The translations under genes and the position numbers were made by a program. Shown in pieces: positions 44,902-55,483 of a stretch of 64,000 bases of DNA (position 1 is its first letter; the number at the start of each line of letters is the position of its first letter). Under the pieces are notes generated by a model, which was not told the origin of the DNA, did not search any database, and saw only the letters and a list, made by a program, of their open reading frames with translations. Location: assembly GCA_002631715.1 (NCBI GenBank), contig MRSX01000002.1, positions 88,478 through 152,477 of the forward strand, given 5' to 3'. This stretch comes from Candidatus Porisulfidus sp. TsSOB. GTDB taxonomy: Bacteria > Pseudomonadota > Gammaproteobacteria > Poriferisulfidales > Poriferisulfidaceae.

Positions 44902-46433
44902 GTCGTGGCCCCCCAGCCACCCGCCCCCGGTGTCTCGATCACCAGCCGGTCACCTTCCTCGACCTGACGCTGGCATTTGCCAGGAAGATCCTCGCCGTTG
45001 AGGCAGTTGCGCCCTGCCTGGCCGTCCGCGCCTCCGGCGGCACCCGGCGGCGCCCGGCGCCGGCGTTCCGCCAGCAGGCTGAATTGCGCTGGAGCCCGGA
45101 ATTCGTACTCTCGGATTATCCCGTCCCCACCCGGATGCCGGCCCTGTCCACCGGAACCTCGGCGCAATGCATACCGACGCACCCGCATCGGATACACCTG
45201 CTCCACTACTTCTACCGGCGTATTCAGGGTGTTGGTCATATGCGAGTGGCGGGCCGACGGGCCGGGACCTCTGCCATGGGCGCCCATCCCCCCGGCCAAG
45301 GTTTCGTAGTAGGCCCAGGATGCCTCACCGTCTCGGCCGACGGCGAAATTGTTCATGGTGCCCTGGCTTGCCGCCGGAATATGCTCGGGAAGAGCCTGCT
45401 GCAATGCCGCGAGCACCAAGTCCACCACGCGCATGGAGGTTTCAACGTTTCCTGCCGCCACGGCGGCGGGTGATTGCGCGTTGAGCAGGCATCCTTTCGG
45501 AGCGGACAGTTCAATCGCGTCGAAACACCCGGCGCATGCCGGGGTGTACGCGGGCATCAGGCAGCGGAACGAGTAGTAAACCCCCGCAGCCGTCACCGAG
45601 ATCGGACAATTGATCGGACCTTCTACCTGTGGATCAGTGCCATCGAAATCGACCCGGACCCGGCCGTCCTGAGCTTGGATTCGAACCTGCAGGCGGATAT
45701 CCTCGTGGCCCAAGCCATCGTCCTCCATTACCTCGGTGGCCTCGTAAGTTCCGTCCGGAATGGCTCGCAGGGCGTTGCGCGCAATGGTTCGTCCGTAATC
45801 GTTCAATGCTTCCAAAGCTTGCGCATAGGCTTGTGTTCCCATCTCGCCAACCTGCTCCCGCAGGCGTGCGCAACCCCGGTCATTCACATGCACCTGAGCC
45901 AAGAGATCGCCGCGCATGTCCCGTGGCGCCCGCGTCGCGCTCACGATGGCCTCGATCCTCGATTCGTCCAGATTCCCGTCCCGGCAAATCCGTTGCGGCG
46001 GCAGGATCAGGCCTTCCTCTTCCAGCCGGCTCGAAGTCGGCATGGAACCTGGCGATTCGGCTCCGACATCCGCATGATGTGCCCGGTTCACCGCAAAACC
46101 CTGGAGTTCGTCATCCAAAAAACACGGGGTGACCACGGTAATGTCGGGCAGATGGGTGCCCCCCAGAAACGGATCGTTAAGCAGGACAGCATCGCCGTCA
46201 TTCCAATCGAAGCGGTCCACCAAGTCCTGCATGGCGTAGGCCATGCTGCCCAGATGCACCGGAATATGTGCCGCCTGGGCGACCAGCCGGCCATCCCGAT
46301 CAAAGATCGCGCAGGAGAAATCCAGGCGGTCCCGGATATTGGGCGAGAATGCCGAACGGCGCAGGGTCGCGCCCATTTCCTCGCACAGCGCCTCCATGCG
46401 GCTCGAGAACACGGCGAGTTCAACGGGATCCAT
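44898..46433 (-). CDS. hyuB: Hydantoinase B / oxoprolinase B-type subunit
   Basis: A 511-residue HyuB protein from ATG 46433 ([21 protein letters not shown]); a GTG 12 bases upstream is possible. Recognisable blocks are [22 protein letters not shown] (about 25-46), [13 protein letters not shown] (about 56-68), [18 protein letters not shown] (about 80-97) and the Gly-rich [14 protein letters not shown] (about 382-395). HyuB carries the ring-opening site, fed by ATP-dependent HyuA. Its likely partner is the lone hyuA at 5026-6981. It is translationally coupled to nnr, an unusual neighbour, and is divergent from a urate-oxidase-N-type protein. Confidence 0.9.
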   Translation of the reverse strand: MDPVELAVFSSRMEALCEEMGATLRRSAFSPNIRDRLDFSCAIFDRDGRLVAQAAHIPVHLGSMAYAMQDLVDRFDWNDGDAVLLNDPFLGGTHLPDITVVTPCFLDDELQGFAVNRAHHADVGAESPGSMPTSSRLEEEGLILPPQRICRDGNLDESRIEAIVSATRAPRDMRGDLLAQVHVNDRGCARLREQVGEMGTQAYAQALEALNDYGRTIARNALRAIPDGTYEATEVMEDDGLGHEDIRLQVRIQAQDGRVRVDFDGTDPQVEGPINCPISVTAAGVYYSFRCLMPAYTPACAGCFDAIELSAPKGCLLNAQSPAAVAAGNVETSMRVVDLVLAALQQALPEHIPAASQGTMNNFAVGRDGEASWAYYETLAGGMGAHGRGPGPSARHSHMTNTLNTPVEVVEQVYPMRVRRYALRRGSGGQGRHPGGDGIIREYEFRAPAQFSLLAERRRRAPPGAAGGADGQAGRNCLNGEDLPGKCQRQVEEGDRLVIETPGAGGWGATT

Positions 46434-46576
46434 GAGAGAGGGCACCGGAAATGACTGTCAGGCAGTTTAACAGACCGGAATCGTGCCGTTCCTGAAAAAT
46501 ACGGCCGCGGGCTCTCTTTTCTCGGCTCAAATTTGCTACAATCTTATTTTGTTGCGATGTCGCGGGAGACGTCCCC

Positions 46577-47164
46577 ATGAAAAACCCTCTGACTTCCGTC
46601 AAAGGCACCCTGATCTCCGGGCTGATCCTGGCGGTCGTCCTCGGCTGGCTGGTCGACATGAAGCTCGACCTCAATTGGATTTCGCTGGTTGTCTGGGCGC
46701 ATGTCTTCGTCGGCATTATCTGGATCGGGTTGCTGTACTACTTTAATTTCGTACAGATTCCCGGGGTTGCTGCTGCAATCGCAGACAGCGATGGCCCGGG
46801 GCCTGCAGCCATCAACAAGTACATTGCCCCAACGGCATTGCTATGGTTCCGCTGGGCGGCGCTGCTGACCTGGCTGACCGGCGCGGCCGCACTGGAGATG
46901 CTCGGCATCGGCATCGGCAACGCCTTCTCGCTCGCCAGCCCGAACATTGGCATTGGCGTCTGGCTTGGTACTATAATGCTGCTCAACGTCTGGGGCTTGA
47001 TCTGGCCCAACCAGAAGAAGGTGTTGGGCATGGTAGAAGCCACTGACGAGGAAAAGGCGAAAGCCAAGAAGGTTGCTATGCTGGCATCACGGACTAATAC
47101 GTTACTGTCGATTCCCATGTTGATGTCGATGGTATCGTTCGGCCACGGGGGGTTGGCTTTCTAA
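46577..47164 (+). CDS. Urate-oxidase N-terminal-domain-like membrane protein
   Basis: A 195-residue integral membrane protein with about five helices (near 9-26, 33-53, 86-106, 118-140, 175-192), rich in Trp and His (LVVWAHVFVGIIWIG, LLWFRWAALLTW). It matches the membrane domain of PuuD-type urate hydroxylase but lacks the C-terminal cytochrome c. Such short stand-alone forms are common in gammaproteobacteria with no proven function. Being beside hyuB hints at purine or hydantoin breakdown, but no other purine-catabolic gene is here. A TACAAT -10-like box lies 35 bases upstream. Confidence 0.75.
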   Translation: MKNPLTSVKGTLISGLILAVVLGWLVDMKLDLNWISLVVWAHVFVGIIWIGLLYYFNFVQIPGVAAAIADSDGPGPAAINKYIAPTALLWFRWAALLTWLTGAAALEMLGIGIGNAFSLASPNIGIGVWLGTIMLLNVWGLIWPNQKKVLGMVEATDEEKAKAKKVAMLASRTNTLLSIPMLMSMVSFGHGGLAF

Positions 47165-47190
47165 ATACCTCGCGACCACCCCCTGTTGAG

Positions 47191-47222
47191 GGCAAGGCGG
47201 CAGCTACGGCTGCCGCTTTGCC
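47191..47222 (+). terminator. Hairpin after the membrane protein gene
   Basis: A 13-14 bp stem (GGCAAGGCGGCAGC pairing with GGCTGCCGCTTTGCC, one G-T pair) around a short loop, followed by only two T residues. It may terminate transcription before argD, but weakly. Confidence 0.55.
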
Positions 47223-47231
47223 TTAACGACT

Positions 47232-48422
47232 ATGTTAGAGACTGACTCCGCCCTGCTTCCCACCTACGCCCGGCTCCCGGTACGCTTCGTGCGCGGGCAA
47301 GGGTGCCGGCTGTGGGACGAAAACGGCAACGAATACCTTGATGCCGTTGCCGGAATCGCCGTGTGCGCACTGGGGCATTGCCATCCCGACGTGACTGCAA
47401 CCCTGCGCGAGCAGGCGGGCACCCTAGTCCACACTTCCAACCTCTACCAGATCGAACCGCAAGAGGCCCTAGCAAGCCGGCTAGCTGAGGCTTCCGGCAT
47501 GGAACGCGCCTTCTTCTGCAATTCCGGTGCGGAGGCAAACGAGTGCGCGCTGAAGATCGCAAGGCTGCACGCCGCCCGGAAGAACATCACGTCTCCAGAA
47601 GTGCTGGTGGTCGAGGGCGCGTTTCACGGACGCACCCTGATGACACTCAGCGCCTCATCGGGAGCCCGGGTCCGCGATGGCTTCGCCCCTTACGCCGAAG
47701 GTTTCGTGCGGGTCGGCTTCAATGACCTGCCCATGATGCAGGCCGCCCTTGCCCAGCACCCGAACGCGGTGGCGGTATTGATCGAGCCCATTCAGGGCGA
47801 AGGTGGCGTCCGCCCGATCGATGACGATTACCTGGTCGGCTTGCGCAAACTGTGCGACGCGCACGACACGCTGCTGATCCTGGACGAAGTGCAAACCGGA
47901 ATGGGCCGGACCGGCCGGCTGTTCGCCTACCAGCATGCCGGCATCCTGCCGGATGCCGTGACGCTTGCCAAGGCACTCGGCAATGGCTATCCTATCGGAG
48001 CCTGCCTGACACGGGGGGCCGCAGCAACCGCCCTGACAGCCGGGCAACACGGCACGACGTTCGGAGGCAGTCACCTGGCCTGCCGGGTCGGGCTTTCGGT
48101 TCTTGATGCCCTGGACAAGGAACAGCTTCTGGAACGCGCGGAACAACTGGGGAATACCCTGATGAAACGTTTTCATGCCGCACTGGCAGAACTGCCCGGA
48201 ATCGAGTCTATTCGCGGCCGGGGGCTGATGATCGGCATCGAGTTGAGCGAGCCGGTTCCCGATCTCGTCGCGCGGGCTCTTCAGGCGGGCCTGCTCATCA
48301 ATGTGACCCAGGAACGGGTGATACGGCTCCTGCCGCCCTTGGTGATGAGCGACGAGGAAGCCGACCTTCTTTGCGAACGCCTGATTCCTCTCTTGGCAGA
48401 AGTTGCAGGAGGGACGGCATGA
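47232..48422 (+). CDS. argD: Acetylornithine aminotransferase
   Basis: A 396-residue PLP enzyme of class III. It has [25 protein letters not shown] (about 29-53), [15 protein letters not shown] (about 95-109), [14 protein letters not shown] (about 214-227), and [14 protein letters not shown] (about 243-256) with the PLP-binding Lys. It converts N-acetylglutamate semialdehyde to N-acetylornithine; such enzymes can also act on succinyldiaminopimelate. It overlaps argF by ATGA, so the two are coupled. Confidence 0.95.
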   Translation: MLETDSALLPTYARLPVRFVRGQGCRLWDENGNEYLDAVAGIAVCALGHCHPDVTATLREQAGTLVHTSNLYQIEPQEALASRLAEASGMERAFFCNSGAEANECALKIARLHAARKNITSPEVLVVEGAFHGRTLMTLSASSGARVRDGFAPYAEGFVRVGFNDLPMMQAALAQHPNAVAVLIEPIQGEGGVRPIDDDYLVGLRKLCDAHDTLLILDEVQTGMGRTGRLFAYQHAGILPDAVTLAKALGNGYPIGACLTRGAAATALTAGQHGTTFGGSHLACRVGLSVLDALDKEQLLERAEQLGNTLMKRFHAALAELPGIESIRGRGLMIGIELSEPVPDLVARALQAGLLINVTQERVIRLLPPLVMSDEEADLLCERLIPLLAEVAGGTA

Positions 48423-49321
48423 GCGTGCAGCACTTCCTGAGCCTGATGGACCTGAGCCCGGCCACGCTCGACAGCATCCTTGATCGGGCGGTGGAACTGA
48501 AGGAGATGCGCCAGAGCGGAACCGACTGGGGACTGCTGGCCGGCAAGACTCTGGCCATGGTGTTCGACAAGAACTCGACCCGGACTCGGGTGTCGTTCGA
48601 GGCGGGCATGGCCCAGCTCGGCGGCAGCGCATTGTTCCTGTCCCCGCAATCCACGCAGCAATCTCGCGGAGAGCCTGTCGAGGATGCGGCGCGGGTGCTG
48701 TCCTCAATGGTCGACGCGATCATGGTGCGCACCTACGCGCATGAGACGCTGGAGAATTACGCCCAAGCTTCGTCCGTGCCGGTCATCAACGGGTTGACCG
48801 ACCGGCTGCATCCTTGCCAGCTTTTGGCCGATTTGTTGACGTGGCGAGAGTTGCGCGGTGACATCCGCGGCGCTCAGGTCGCGTTCGTGGGCGACGGCAA
48901 CAACATGTGCCGCTCGTATATCAATGCGGCCCGGCAGTTTGGTTTTTCCTTGCGCATCGCCACGCCCGCTGGCTATACGCCCGGCGAGGAATGGCTGAAC
49001 TGCGTTCCAGACCAGGTTCAGTGGCACGAAGACCCGAATGCCGCCGCCGCAGACGCGCAGTTGATTGTCACCGATGTCTGGGCCAGCATGGGGCAGGAAG
49101 ACGAGCACTCCGACCGCTGTCAGGTGTTTCAGCCCTACCAGGTGAATGCTGAATTGATGGCCCGGGCTGACCCGGATGCCCTGTTCATGCACTGTCTCCC
49201 GGCCCACCGCGGCGAGGAAGTAACCGCCGAGGTAATCGACGGACCGCAAAGCGTGGTCTGGCAAGAAGCGGAAAACCGGCTGCACGCACAAAAGGCTCTG
49301 CTGGAATTCCTCCTGGCCTGA
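48419..49321 (+). CDS. argF: Ornithine carbamoyltransferase
   Basis: A 300-residue OTCase from ATG 48419 ([17 protein letters not shown]…); a longer upstream frame overlaps argD and is not needed. The carbamoyl-phosphate loop [11 protein letters not shown] (about 54-64), [11 protein letters not shown] (about 132-142), [13 protein letters not shown] (about 215-227) and [12 protein letters not shown] (about 255-266) are intact. It forms citrulline from ornithine. The length is that of the anabolic short form. Confidence 0.96.
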   Translation: MSVQHFLSLMDLSPATLDSILDRAVELKEMRQSGTDWGLLAGKTLAMVFDKNSTRTRVSFEAGMAQLGGSALFLSPQSTQQSRGEPVEDAARVLSSMVDAIMVRTYAHETLENYAQASSVPVINGLTDRLHPCQLLADLLTWRELRGDIRGAQVAFVGDGNNMCRSYINAARQFGFSLRIATPAGYTPGEEWLNCVPDQVQWHEDPNAAAADAQLIVTDVWASMGQEDEHSDRCQVFQPYQVNAELMARADPDALFMHCLPAHRGEEVTAEVIDGPQSVVWQEAENRLHAQKALLEFLLA

Positions 49322-49413
49322 TTTTTCGGCCGATTCCTCGCATTCCAAGGCTTTCGGCCATCCGGGTCGAGAGACGGAAACCCTGGAAATCTGATCTTCG
49401 GGCCGCGGTCAAA

Positions 49414-49442
49414 TTGCGGGGATCGTATATCGGTACTATGAT
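49414..49442 (+). promoter_or_regulatory. Putative sigma70 promoter of the second TonB receptor
   Basis: TTGCGG and TATGAT are exactly 17 bases apart in the argF-receptor gap. The transcript would start near 49449, 23 bases before the GTG at 49472. Confidence 0.5.
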
Positions 49443-49471
49443 AGGGGGGTCGGGCACGAAGCGAGGACCCA

Positions 49472-52400
49472 GTGGCGGAAAATCCGACCCAACATCGAGA
49501 GTGCGTCTACTCGCCCGATCTTGGCCACCGGTCAAGCTCGGTACCTCACCCATTTATGTTCCCGGGACTGGCCGCAGGACTTTTGCTGTGCGCGGCATCT
49601 TTCCCAGTACATGCCGACGAGCCTGAAGAGATCACCGTCACGGGCAGTTTCATCAAGCAGGACGCCAACGACGCCTCCATGCAGGTGGTTACGATGGACC
49701 GGAGCCTGCTGGAGCTTCAAGGTTCACCCTCCATGGTCGACCTGTTCAAGAACCTGAGCGCGAGCCACGGCATCATCGGCGAAAACAGCAGTTGGTACGG
49801 CACCGGCCAAAACCTGGCCGAATCGGTCTCCAACGTGAACCTGCGCGGACTGGGCGCCTCGCGCACGCTGGTTCTGATCAACGGTCGCCGGCAAGTCTAC
49901 GTTCCGGCGCGTCTGGTGAGCGGCCGCTTCGTGGACGTGAACGCAATCCCCCAAGTGGCGATCGAACGCATTGATGTCCTGAAAGAAGGAGCTGCCGCCA
50001 TCTACGGCTCGGATGCGATGGGTGGCGTGGTCAACTTCCATACGCGCAAGGATTTCGACGGTTTCGAACTAAGCGCTTCGCATGATTCCTTCGAGAATGC
50101 GGGCGACAGCACGATCGCGGGCATCTGGGGCGTTGACGTCGGAGACAACGCGCACTTGGTAGTCGCGGCGGAACACTATCGGCGACAGGAACTGCAGGCT
50201 GGGGAACGTGAGTGGGGTCTGCGGGAATTCGCGGGGCTGCTCAACGGCTGGTCCAGCGTGGGCAACCCGGGGACTTTCTACCGGTTGCAGGCAGACGGGG
50301 AGACGCGTGTCGACAGCGATCTGAATGCGATGGGTACACAGGTCGAATGGTTTAACGATCCCCGGTGTGAAGAGTTCGGCGGATATGCGGAAACGTGGAC
50401 CTGCCGATTCCGCTACAGCCAATTCGACAATCTAATCGAGAAGCAGGACCATACTCGAATCTTCGCAGAGCTCAACGGCGAGTTCGAGACCGGCATGGCC
50501 TACCATCTGGAAGCGATGTACTCCGAGGCGGACATCCCCGAATGGCGCAACACGCCCTCCTACCCCCCGGCCGCCTGGGCGAACGCCGATGAGGTCAATC
50601 TCATAGCGCAGGGCCACCCCGCTTACGATACGCTGGTCGAAACTTTCGGCGAAAACGGCGGTAATCCCTACGGCTTCAGAGGCCGGACAGTCGGGCATTC
50701 GGGCCCCGCTCGATACTTGAAGCGAGAATCGGAGACCTGGCGCGTGTCCGCGTCGGTCAATGACGAAATCAACCTGTTCGGCGACAACCTGTACGAATAT
50801 GATGTGGGCTTCTCCTATTCGCATTCCGAAGGAATCGTAGGCCAACCCGCAGAATATATCTATCGACGTTTCCTCGCGTATCGCGGCTTCGGCGGCCCGA
50901 ACTGCGGCGTGGAAGCGTTGCCAGACCCCACGAAGAAGTCGGGTCTGAAACTCCCCGACAACATCAACAAAACACCTGGAGAAGGTGACTGCATGTACTA
51001 CAACCCCTACAGCCATGCGTTGCAATACTCCGAACAACCTGGGGCCGAGTTCGTCACGCGCCCCAATCCCGACTACGACGAGACACGGACAAACAGCCGG
51101 GAATTGCTCGACTGGATGGTTGGCAGCGAGGTGTCCCTGGACAGCGAAGCAGATCTGTACGTATTCGATCTCACCCTGACCGGGGACGTGGGCGAGGATA
51201 TGGGCAGCTTCGCTGCCGGCTACCAATTCCGCCGCTTTGAGGCCGAGGCAACCCCGAACCGGATCGGGGACCTCAGCATCAACCCATGCCGGGTCAACAA
51301 GGACCAGACCCCCAGCGCCTCGGACGAGGAGCTTGACTGTGCCGAACAGAACAAGACTCCTGGGGTCGCGTTCACGGATGGACAAATCGGCACATTCGGC
51401 TTCACCGTCGGGAACTATCCCTATTCCACACACCAAACGACCCATTCGTTCTTCGGTGAATGGGCCTACGACGTCAGCGACACAATGAGTACGCAACTCG
51501 CTGTCCATTACGAGGAACACGACGAGTCCAGCACGTTTGACCCGAAGGCAGCGCTGCTCTGGGACGCATCGGATTCGATCACCCTGCGCGGGTCGGTACA
51601 GACAACCTTCCGCGCCCCCTCGGTGGACGACCTGAACGAGGACCCTTTCTACCGACAGGAATGGGTCGACGGCGCCTACAAACCGATTGAGGTGCGCGGA
51701 GACAAGAGTCTGGACCCCGAGGAAGCACTGACGTACAACATCGGCATGTTCGCAGAACTAGGTAACGGTGTGGAGTTAACGCTGGATTACTGGAAATACA
51801 TTTTCGACGACCCCATCACGGCTACCCCTCACGGCTCCATCCTCAGCACCTACGAGAACAACTGGTACACGACAAATGCCGACGACGAACGAGTGTTCAA
51901 CAGCAATGCGACCGACTCGCCAGTGGACGACCTCATCATCTGCGCCGCGGGAACCGGACACACCGCCCAGAGTATTTGCCAAGTCGAGGCAATCCGCACG
52001 CAGATGATCAACGGCCCGACCATTCGCACGTCCGGGCTGGATTTCAACCTGGGCGGTCGCCACGACGCACAGCAGGGCGTCTTCTCATGGGGGCTGGGTG
52101 GCACCTACCTCCTGGAATACGACGTGGATGCTTTGAATTTCAGGGGAATCAAACTGAGGGATAAGATCGAAGCGGCCGGTTACTACAATGATCCCAGCGA
52201 TTTCGACATCCCGCCATTGCCGCGATTGAAAGGGCACGGCTTTGCCAGTTACGCTTCGGGCGACTGGACCACCAGCATCTACATGAACTACATCTCCGCC
52301 TACGACGATAGAAGGGCGGGCAGCCTCTATCCGGACATCGACAGTTTCGTCACCCTGGACATTGGCCTGCGCTGGGAACCGCCAGCCGGAAACACGACGC

Positions 52401-52534
52401 TGACGCTCACCGTCCACAACATCGCGGACGAGGACCCGCCTGATGTGGATTGGGAGGCGGCGCACGACAACCTGACCCACGACGTCAAGGGCCGCCGGTT
52501 CAAACTAGGCTTTAAGTACACTTTCGGCGGCTGA
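49472..52534 (+). CDS. TonB-dependent outer membrane receptor, second
   Basis: A 1,020-residue receptor from a GTG at 49472, which has GAGG 5-8 bases before it. An ATG at 49556 would put the signal peptide MFPGLAAGLLLCAASFPVHA first but has no ribosome-binding site. The TonB box region is EEITVTGSF. The plug contains NLRGLGASRTLVLINGRR and EGAAAIYGSDAMGGVVNF, closely parallel to the receptor at 32795. The barrel ends in FKYTFGG rather than a clear terminal aromatic, with Phe three from the end. Ligand unknown. It is convergent with phoU and no transport partner is adjacent. Confidence 0.9.
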   Translation: MAENPTQHRECVYSPDLGHRSSSVPHPFMFPGLAAGLLLCAASFPVHADEPEEITVTGSFIKQDANDASMQVVTMDRSLLELQGSPSMVDLFKNLSASHGIIGENSSWYGTGQNLAESVSNVNLRGLGASRTLVLINGRRQVYVPARLVSGRFVDVNAIPQVAIERIDVLKEGAAAIYGSDAMGGVVNFHTRKDFDGFELSASHDSFENAGDSTIAGIWGVDVGDNAHLVVAAEHYRRQELQAGEREWGLREFAGLLNGWSSVGNPGTFYRLQADGETRVDSDLNAMGTQVEWFNDPRCEEFGGYAETWTCRFRYSQFDNLIEKQDHTRIFAELNGEFETGMAYHLEAMYSEADIPEWRNTPSYPPAAWANADEVNLIAQGHPAYDTLVETFGENGGNPYGFRGRTVGHSGPARYLKRESETWRVSASVNDEINLFGDNLYEYDVGFSYSHSEGIVGQPAEYIYRRFLAYRGFGGPNCGVEALPDPTKKSGLKLPDNINKTPGEGDCMYYNPYSHALQYSEQPGAEFVTRPNPDYDETRTNSRELLDWMVGSEVSLDSEADLYVFDLTLTGDVGEDMGSFAAGYQFRRFEAEATPNRIGDLSINPCRVNKDQTPSASDEELDCAEQNKTPGVAFTDGQIGTFGFTVGNYPYSTHQTTHSFFGEWAYDVSDTMSTQLAVHYEEHDESSTFDPKAALLWDASDSITLRGSVQTTFRAPSVDDLNEDPFYRQEWVDGAYKPIEVRGDKSLDPEEALTYNIGMFAELGNGVELTLDYWKYIFDDPITATPHGSILSTYENNWYTTNADDERVFNSNATDSPVDDLIICAAGTGHTAQSICQVEAIRTQMINGPTIRTSGLDFNLGGRHDAQQGVFSWGLGGTYLLEYDVDALNFRGIKLRDKIEAAGYYNDPSDFDIPPLPRLKGHGFASYASGDWTTSIYMNYISAYDDRRAGSLYPDIDSFVTLDIGLRWEPPAGNTTLTLTVHNIADEDPPDVDWEAAHDNLTHDVKGRRFKLGFKYTFGG

Positions 52535-52552
52535 TACGCCGCCGCATCCCGG

Positions 52553-53275
52553 TCAGATCTGCGCTTCGGCCAGTTCTTTCTCCACCTGCTCGATCGAGAT
52601 GTGGCGCAAGTCCTTACCAAGGACCTGGTACAGCACATGCTCGCAGATGTTGGCCGCATGGTCGCCGATGCGCTCCAGCGCCTTGGCGCACCACAGAATC
52701 TCCAGCACCAGGCGGATGTCGTGCGGATCCTCCATCATGAACGTGATCATCTGGCGAATGCTGGCTTCATATTCCTGGTCGACTTCGGCGTCCTCCTTGA
52801 GAACCTCCAGCGCCAAGTCGGTGTCCAGCCGGGCAAACGCATCTAGCGACTTGTGCAGCATGGCCCGGACATGGCGGATGATATGCTTCACGGTACGCAG
52901 GTGCCGCTTCCGAACCAACTGGTAATCCAACTGCATCGTCATGCGGGCGATCTTTTCCGCCTCGTCCCCGACCCGCTCCAAGTCCGTTGTCGCCTTGATT
53001 ACCGCGATCACCGTCCGCAGGTCCATGGCGACCGGGTGCTGCAGAGCCAGAAATTCGCTGCATTCCTCATCGACCTTCACTTCCAGCGCGTTGATCTTGA
53101 AGTCAGCGCGTGCGACTTTCTTGGCTAGCTTCTGATCCCCTTCAAGAAACGCTTGGGTCGCTGACTCGACATGCTGCTCCGCCAGCCCACCCATCTCCAG
53201 AGCATGACCCCGTACGTTCTTCAAGAATCGAGCAAATTCGGCGGACGAGTGTTGGACTACGTCTTCCGGTTCCAT
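52553..53275 (-). CDS. phoU: Phosphate signalling regulator PhoU
   Basis: A 240-residue protein with two PhoU three-helix repeats, each with the metal-binding pattern ERVGDEAEKIA (about 98-108) and ERIGDHAANICEHV (about 206-219). PhoU links the Pst phosphate transporter to the PhoR kinase and shuts the Pho regulon when phosphate is ample. pst and phoBR genes are not in this window, so it stands apart from its usual operon. Confidence 0.95.
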   Translation of the reverse strand: MEPEDVVQHSSAEFARFLKNVRGHALEMGGLAEQHVESATQAFLEGDQKLAKKVARADFKINALEVKVDEECSEFLALQHPVAMDLRTVIAVIKATTDLERVGDEAEKIARMTMQLDYQLVRKRHLRTVKHIIRHVRAMLHKSLDAFARLDTDLALEVLKEDAEVDQEYEASIRQMITFMMEDPHDIRLVLEILWCAKALERIGDHAANICEHVLYQVLGKDLRHISIEQVEKELAEAQI

Positions 53276-53293
53276 CGCACTGCTCCAGTTATC

Positions 53294-54649
53294 TCAACCT
53301 TCCCCCATTCTACTCACTGACCGCCCTTCCATAAAGGGCGCAAGCCGGCGACGGTTCATTGCGATCAGCAGGAGGCTTGGGATTACCATCAGGGTCGTGA
53401 TGACGAAAAACAGCGGCCAGTCGCCACCTAGCCCATCGATCAAGATGCCGCTGCCAGCGGCAAGCAGGGTCCGGGACAGTGTGCCCAGGGAAGCCAGCGC
53501 CGCATACTGGGTGGCGGTCCAGTTCCGGTCGCACAACTGCGACAGGAAGGCGACGAAGGCGACGGTCGAGATTGCCGTAGTGAACTGGTCGGCGATCACG
53601 GCGACCACGAACAGCCCCGACGACGGGTACCAGGCCAGCAACGCAAAGAGCAGGTTGGTTAGCGCCATCGCCACGCCGCCGATGATGATTCCGCGCAACA
53701 GACCGTAACGGGCATTGATCAGGCTGCCCAACACCGCGAAGACGGCAATGGCCACGGCTCCGTAGCCCTTGGAATACAGCGCGATATCGGACTTGGAAAA
53801 ACCGATTTCGGTATAAAACACCAGCGACATCCGCCCCAAGAAAGCCTCGCCCACCTTGAACAGGAAAATCGCCAGCAGCAGGAAGACTGCAAGCTGTGCT
53901 CCGTAACGCACCACGAAACTCCGCACGGGGTGCACGTACATTTTCACGAGATGAAGTCCCCAGCTGACGGTTCGTTTCGTCACCTGCCGGGGACGGTCGG
54001 GTTCCGGCACCAACCAGAGAAACAGCCCCACCAGCACACCGACCAACAGGATCAACCATAGATAACCCTGTTGCCAAGCCTGTTCGACCCCGGCTTCCTG
54101 CAACTGCTCTACCAGCCATAGGGCGAGTCCCCCGCCCAAGCCGTAGCCGATCCACCAGCCGGAGGTCGCCATCGCCGACCCCCCACCCACCTTGCGCGGC
54201 TCATCTTCACGGAACTGCTCGATTCGCAAGGCATCGATCGCAACGTCCTGGGTCGCGCCAGCAGCCGCCAGCACCACCGCCCAGACCGCGATCCATTCCA
54301 GTTGCCCGTCGGGCTCCAAGCGCGACAGCGCAGCCAGACAGACGACGATTACCGTCTGCATGGCGACGATCCAGGATCGTCGGGGGCCCAGCCACCGGGC
54401 CAAGCCCGGAAGGCGCACCGCATCCACGATGGGAGCCCATGCGACATTGATCGCATACACCACCAGCACGAGGCCGAACAGGCCGATGTCCGTTCGGCTG
54501 AATCCGCTCTCCTGCAACCACAGGGTCATCATGGACAGCACTGCGACCTGCGGCAGCCCGCTCAACGTGCCGATCAGCAGGATCCGCATCATCCGGATGT
54601 CCCGGTACATAGCCAGCGCCTCGCGCCAGCTCAGCGTGTGAATTTCCAC
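53294..54649 (-). CDS. ampG: AmpG-type muropeptide permease (MFS)
   Basis: A 451-residue major facilitator protein with about 12 transmembrane segments. It begins with a short charged leader, followed by LLIGTLSGLPQVAVLSMMTLWL, typical of AmpG. QDVAIDALRIEQ-like sequence (about 135-150) is another AmpG hallmark. AmpG imports anhydromuropeptides for cell-wall recycling and influences beta-lactamase induction where ampC/ampR exist. It is followed 7 bases upstream by xthA in the same direction. Confidence 0.87.
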   Translation of the reverse strand: MEIHTLSWREALAMYRDIRMMRILLIGTLSGLPQVAVLSMMTLWLQESGFSRTDIGLFGLVLVVYAINVAWAPIVDAVRLPGLARWLGPRRSWIVAMQTVIVVCLAALSRLEPDGQLEWIAVWAVVLAAAGATQDVAIDALRIEQFREDEPRKVGGGSAMATSGWWIGYGLGGGLALWLVEQLQEAGVEQAWQQGYLWLILLVGVLVGLFLWLVPEPDRPRQVTKRTVSWGLHLVKMYVHPVRSFVVRYGAQLAVFLLLAIFLFKVGEAFLGRMSLVFYTEIGFSKSDIALYSKGYGAVAIAVFAVLGSLINARYGLLRGIIIGGVAMALTNLLFALLAWYPSSGLFVVAVIADQFTTAISTVAFVAFLSQLCDRNWTATQYAALASLGTLSRTLLAAGSGILIDGLGGDWPLFFVITTLMVIPSLLLIAMNRRRLAPFMEGRSVSRMGEG

Positions 54650-54656
54650 CCTGTCC

Positions 54657-55424
54657 TCACTCCGGCAATTCGTAGTCCATGATCAACGGCGAGTGATCGG
54701 AAAATCGCTGCGCCTTGTAGATTCGCACACGGCGGGCGCAGTTCGCCAGGTTCCGTGACACGACCTGGTAGTCGATCCGCCAGCCTACGTTCTTGTCCCA
54801 GGCCCGGCCGCGGTTGGACCACCAGGTGTATTGCTCGGGCCTCGCATCAACTTCCCGAAAGGCGTCCACGAATCCGCCCGAACCGAATACCTGATCCATC
54901 CAGGCCCGTTCTTCCGGCAGGAAACCCGAATTCTTCTGGTTCGAACGCCAGTTCTTCAGGTCAATTTCACGATGCGCGATATTCCAGTCGCCGCACACGA
55001 TGGCGCGCCTGCGCCGCAGGGACTGGAGGTGCACCATGAATTCGTCCATGAACCGGTATTTTGCCTGCTGGCGTTCCTCGCTCGAAGACCCGGATGGTGC
55101 ATACAGGGAAACCACCGACAGGCGGCCGAAGCGAGCCTCCAGATAGCGGCCCTCTGGGTCGAATTCGGCCGACCCGAAGCCTTCGATGATCCGATCCGGC
55201 TTCTCTCGCGAGAATAGTGCCACGCCGCTGTAGCCGGGCCGCTCGGCCGGATGGTAGTAGCAATGAAACGACTTCGGATAGAACGTCGGCACGTCTATCT
55301 GGTGCAGGTGGGCCTTGAGCTCCTGCAGGCAAACCACGTCCGCCCGCTGGCGGGCCAGCCACCGGAAGAATCCCTTGCGCTCGGCACTGCGAATGCCATT
55401 CGCATTAAGCGTGATTATGCGCAT
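54657..55424 (-). CDS. xthA: Exodeoxyribonuclease III
   Basis: A 255-residue AP endonuclease/exonuclease from ATG 55424 (MRIITLNANGIRSAERKG). It has VVCLQELKA (about 30-38) with the metal-binding Glu, YSGVALFSR, VVSLYAPSG, VCGDWNIAH (about 142-150), and the C-terminal GWRIDYQVVS and RFSDHSPLIMDY with the catalytic Asp and His. It repairs abasic sites and 3'-blocked ends. The ATG is almost back to back with the divergent pyrE region. Confidence 0.95.
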   Translation of the reverse strand: MRIITLNANGIRSAERKGFFRWLARQRADVVCLQELKAHLHQIDVPTFYPKSFHCYYHPAERPGYSGVALFSREKPDRIIEGFGSAEFDPEGRYLEARFGRLSVVSLYAPSGSSSEERQQAKYRFMDEFMVHLQSLRRRRAIVCGDWNIAHREIDLKNWRSNQKNSGFLPEERAWMDQVFGSGGFVDAFREVDARPEQYTWWSNRGRAWDKNVGWRIDYQVVSRNLANCARRVRIYKAQRFSDHSPLIMDYELPE

Positions 55425-55483
55425 TGCGCCCCTCTCACCAGTCGCATCGGATAAAATTCGTGCTGAAACCCCCGCGTACCGGC

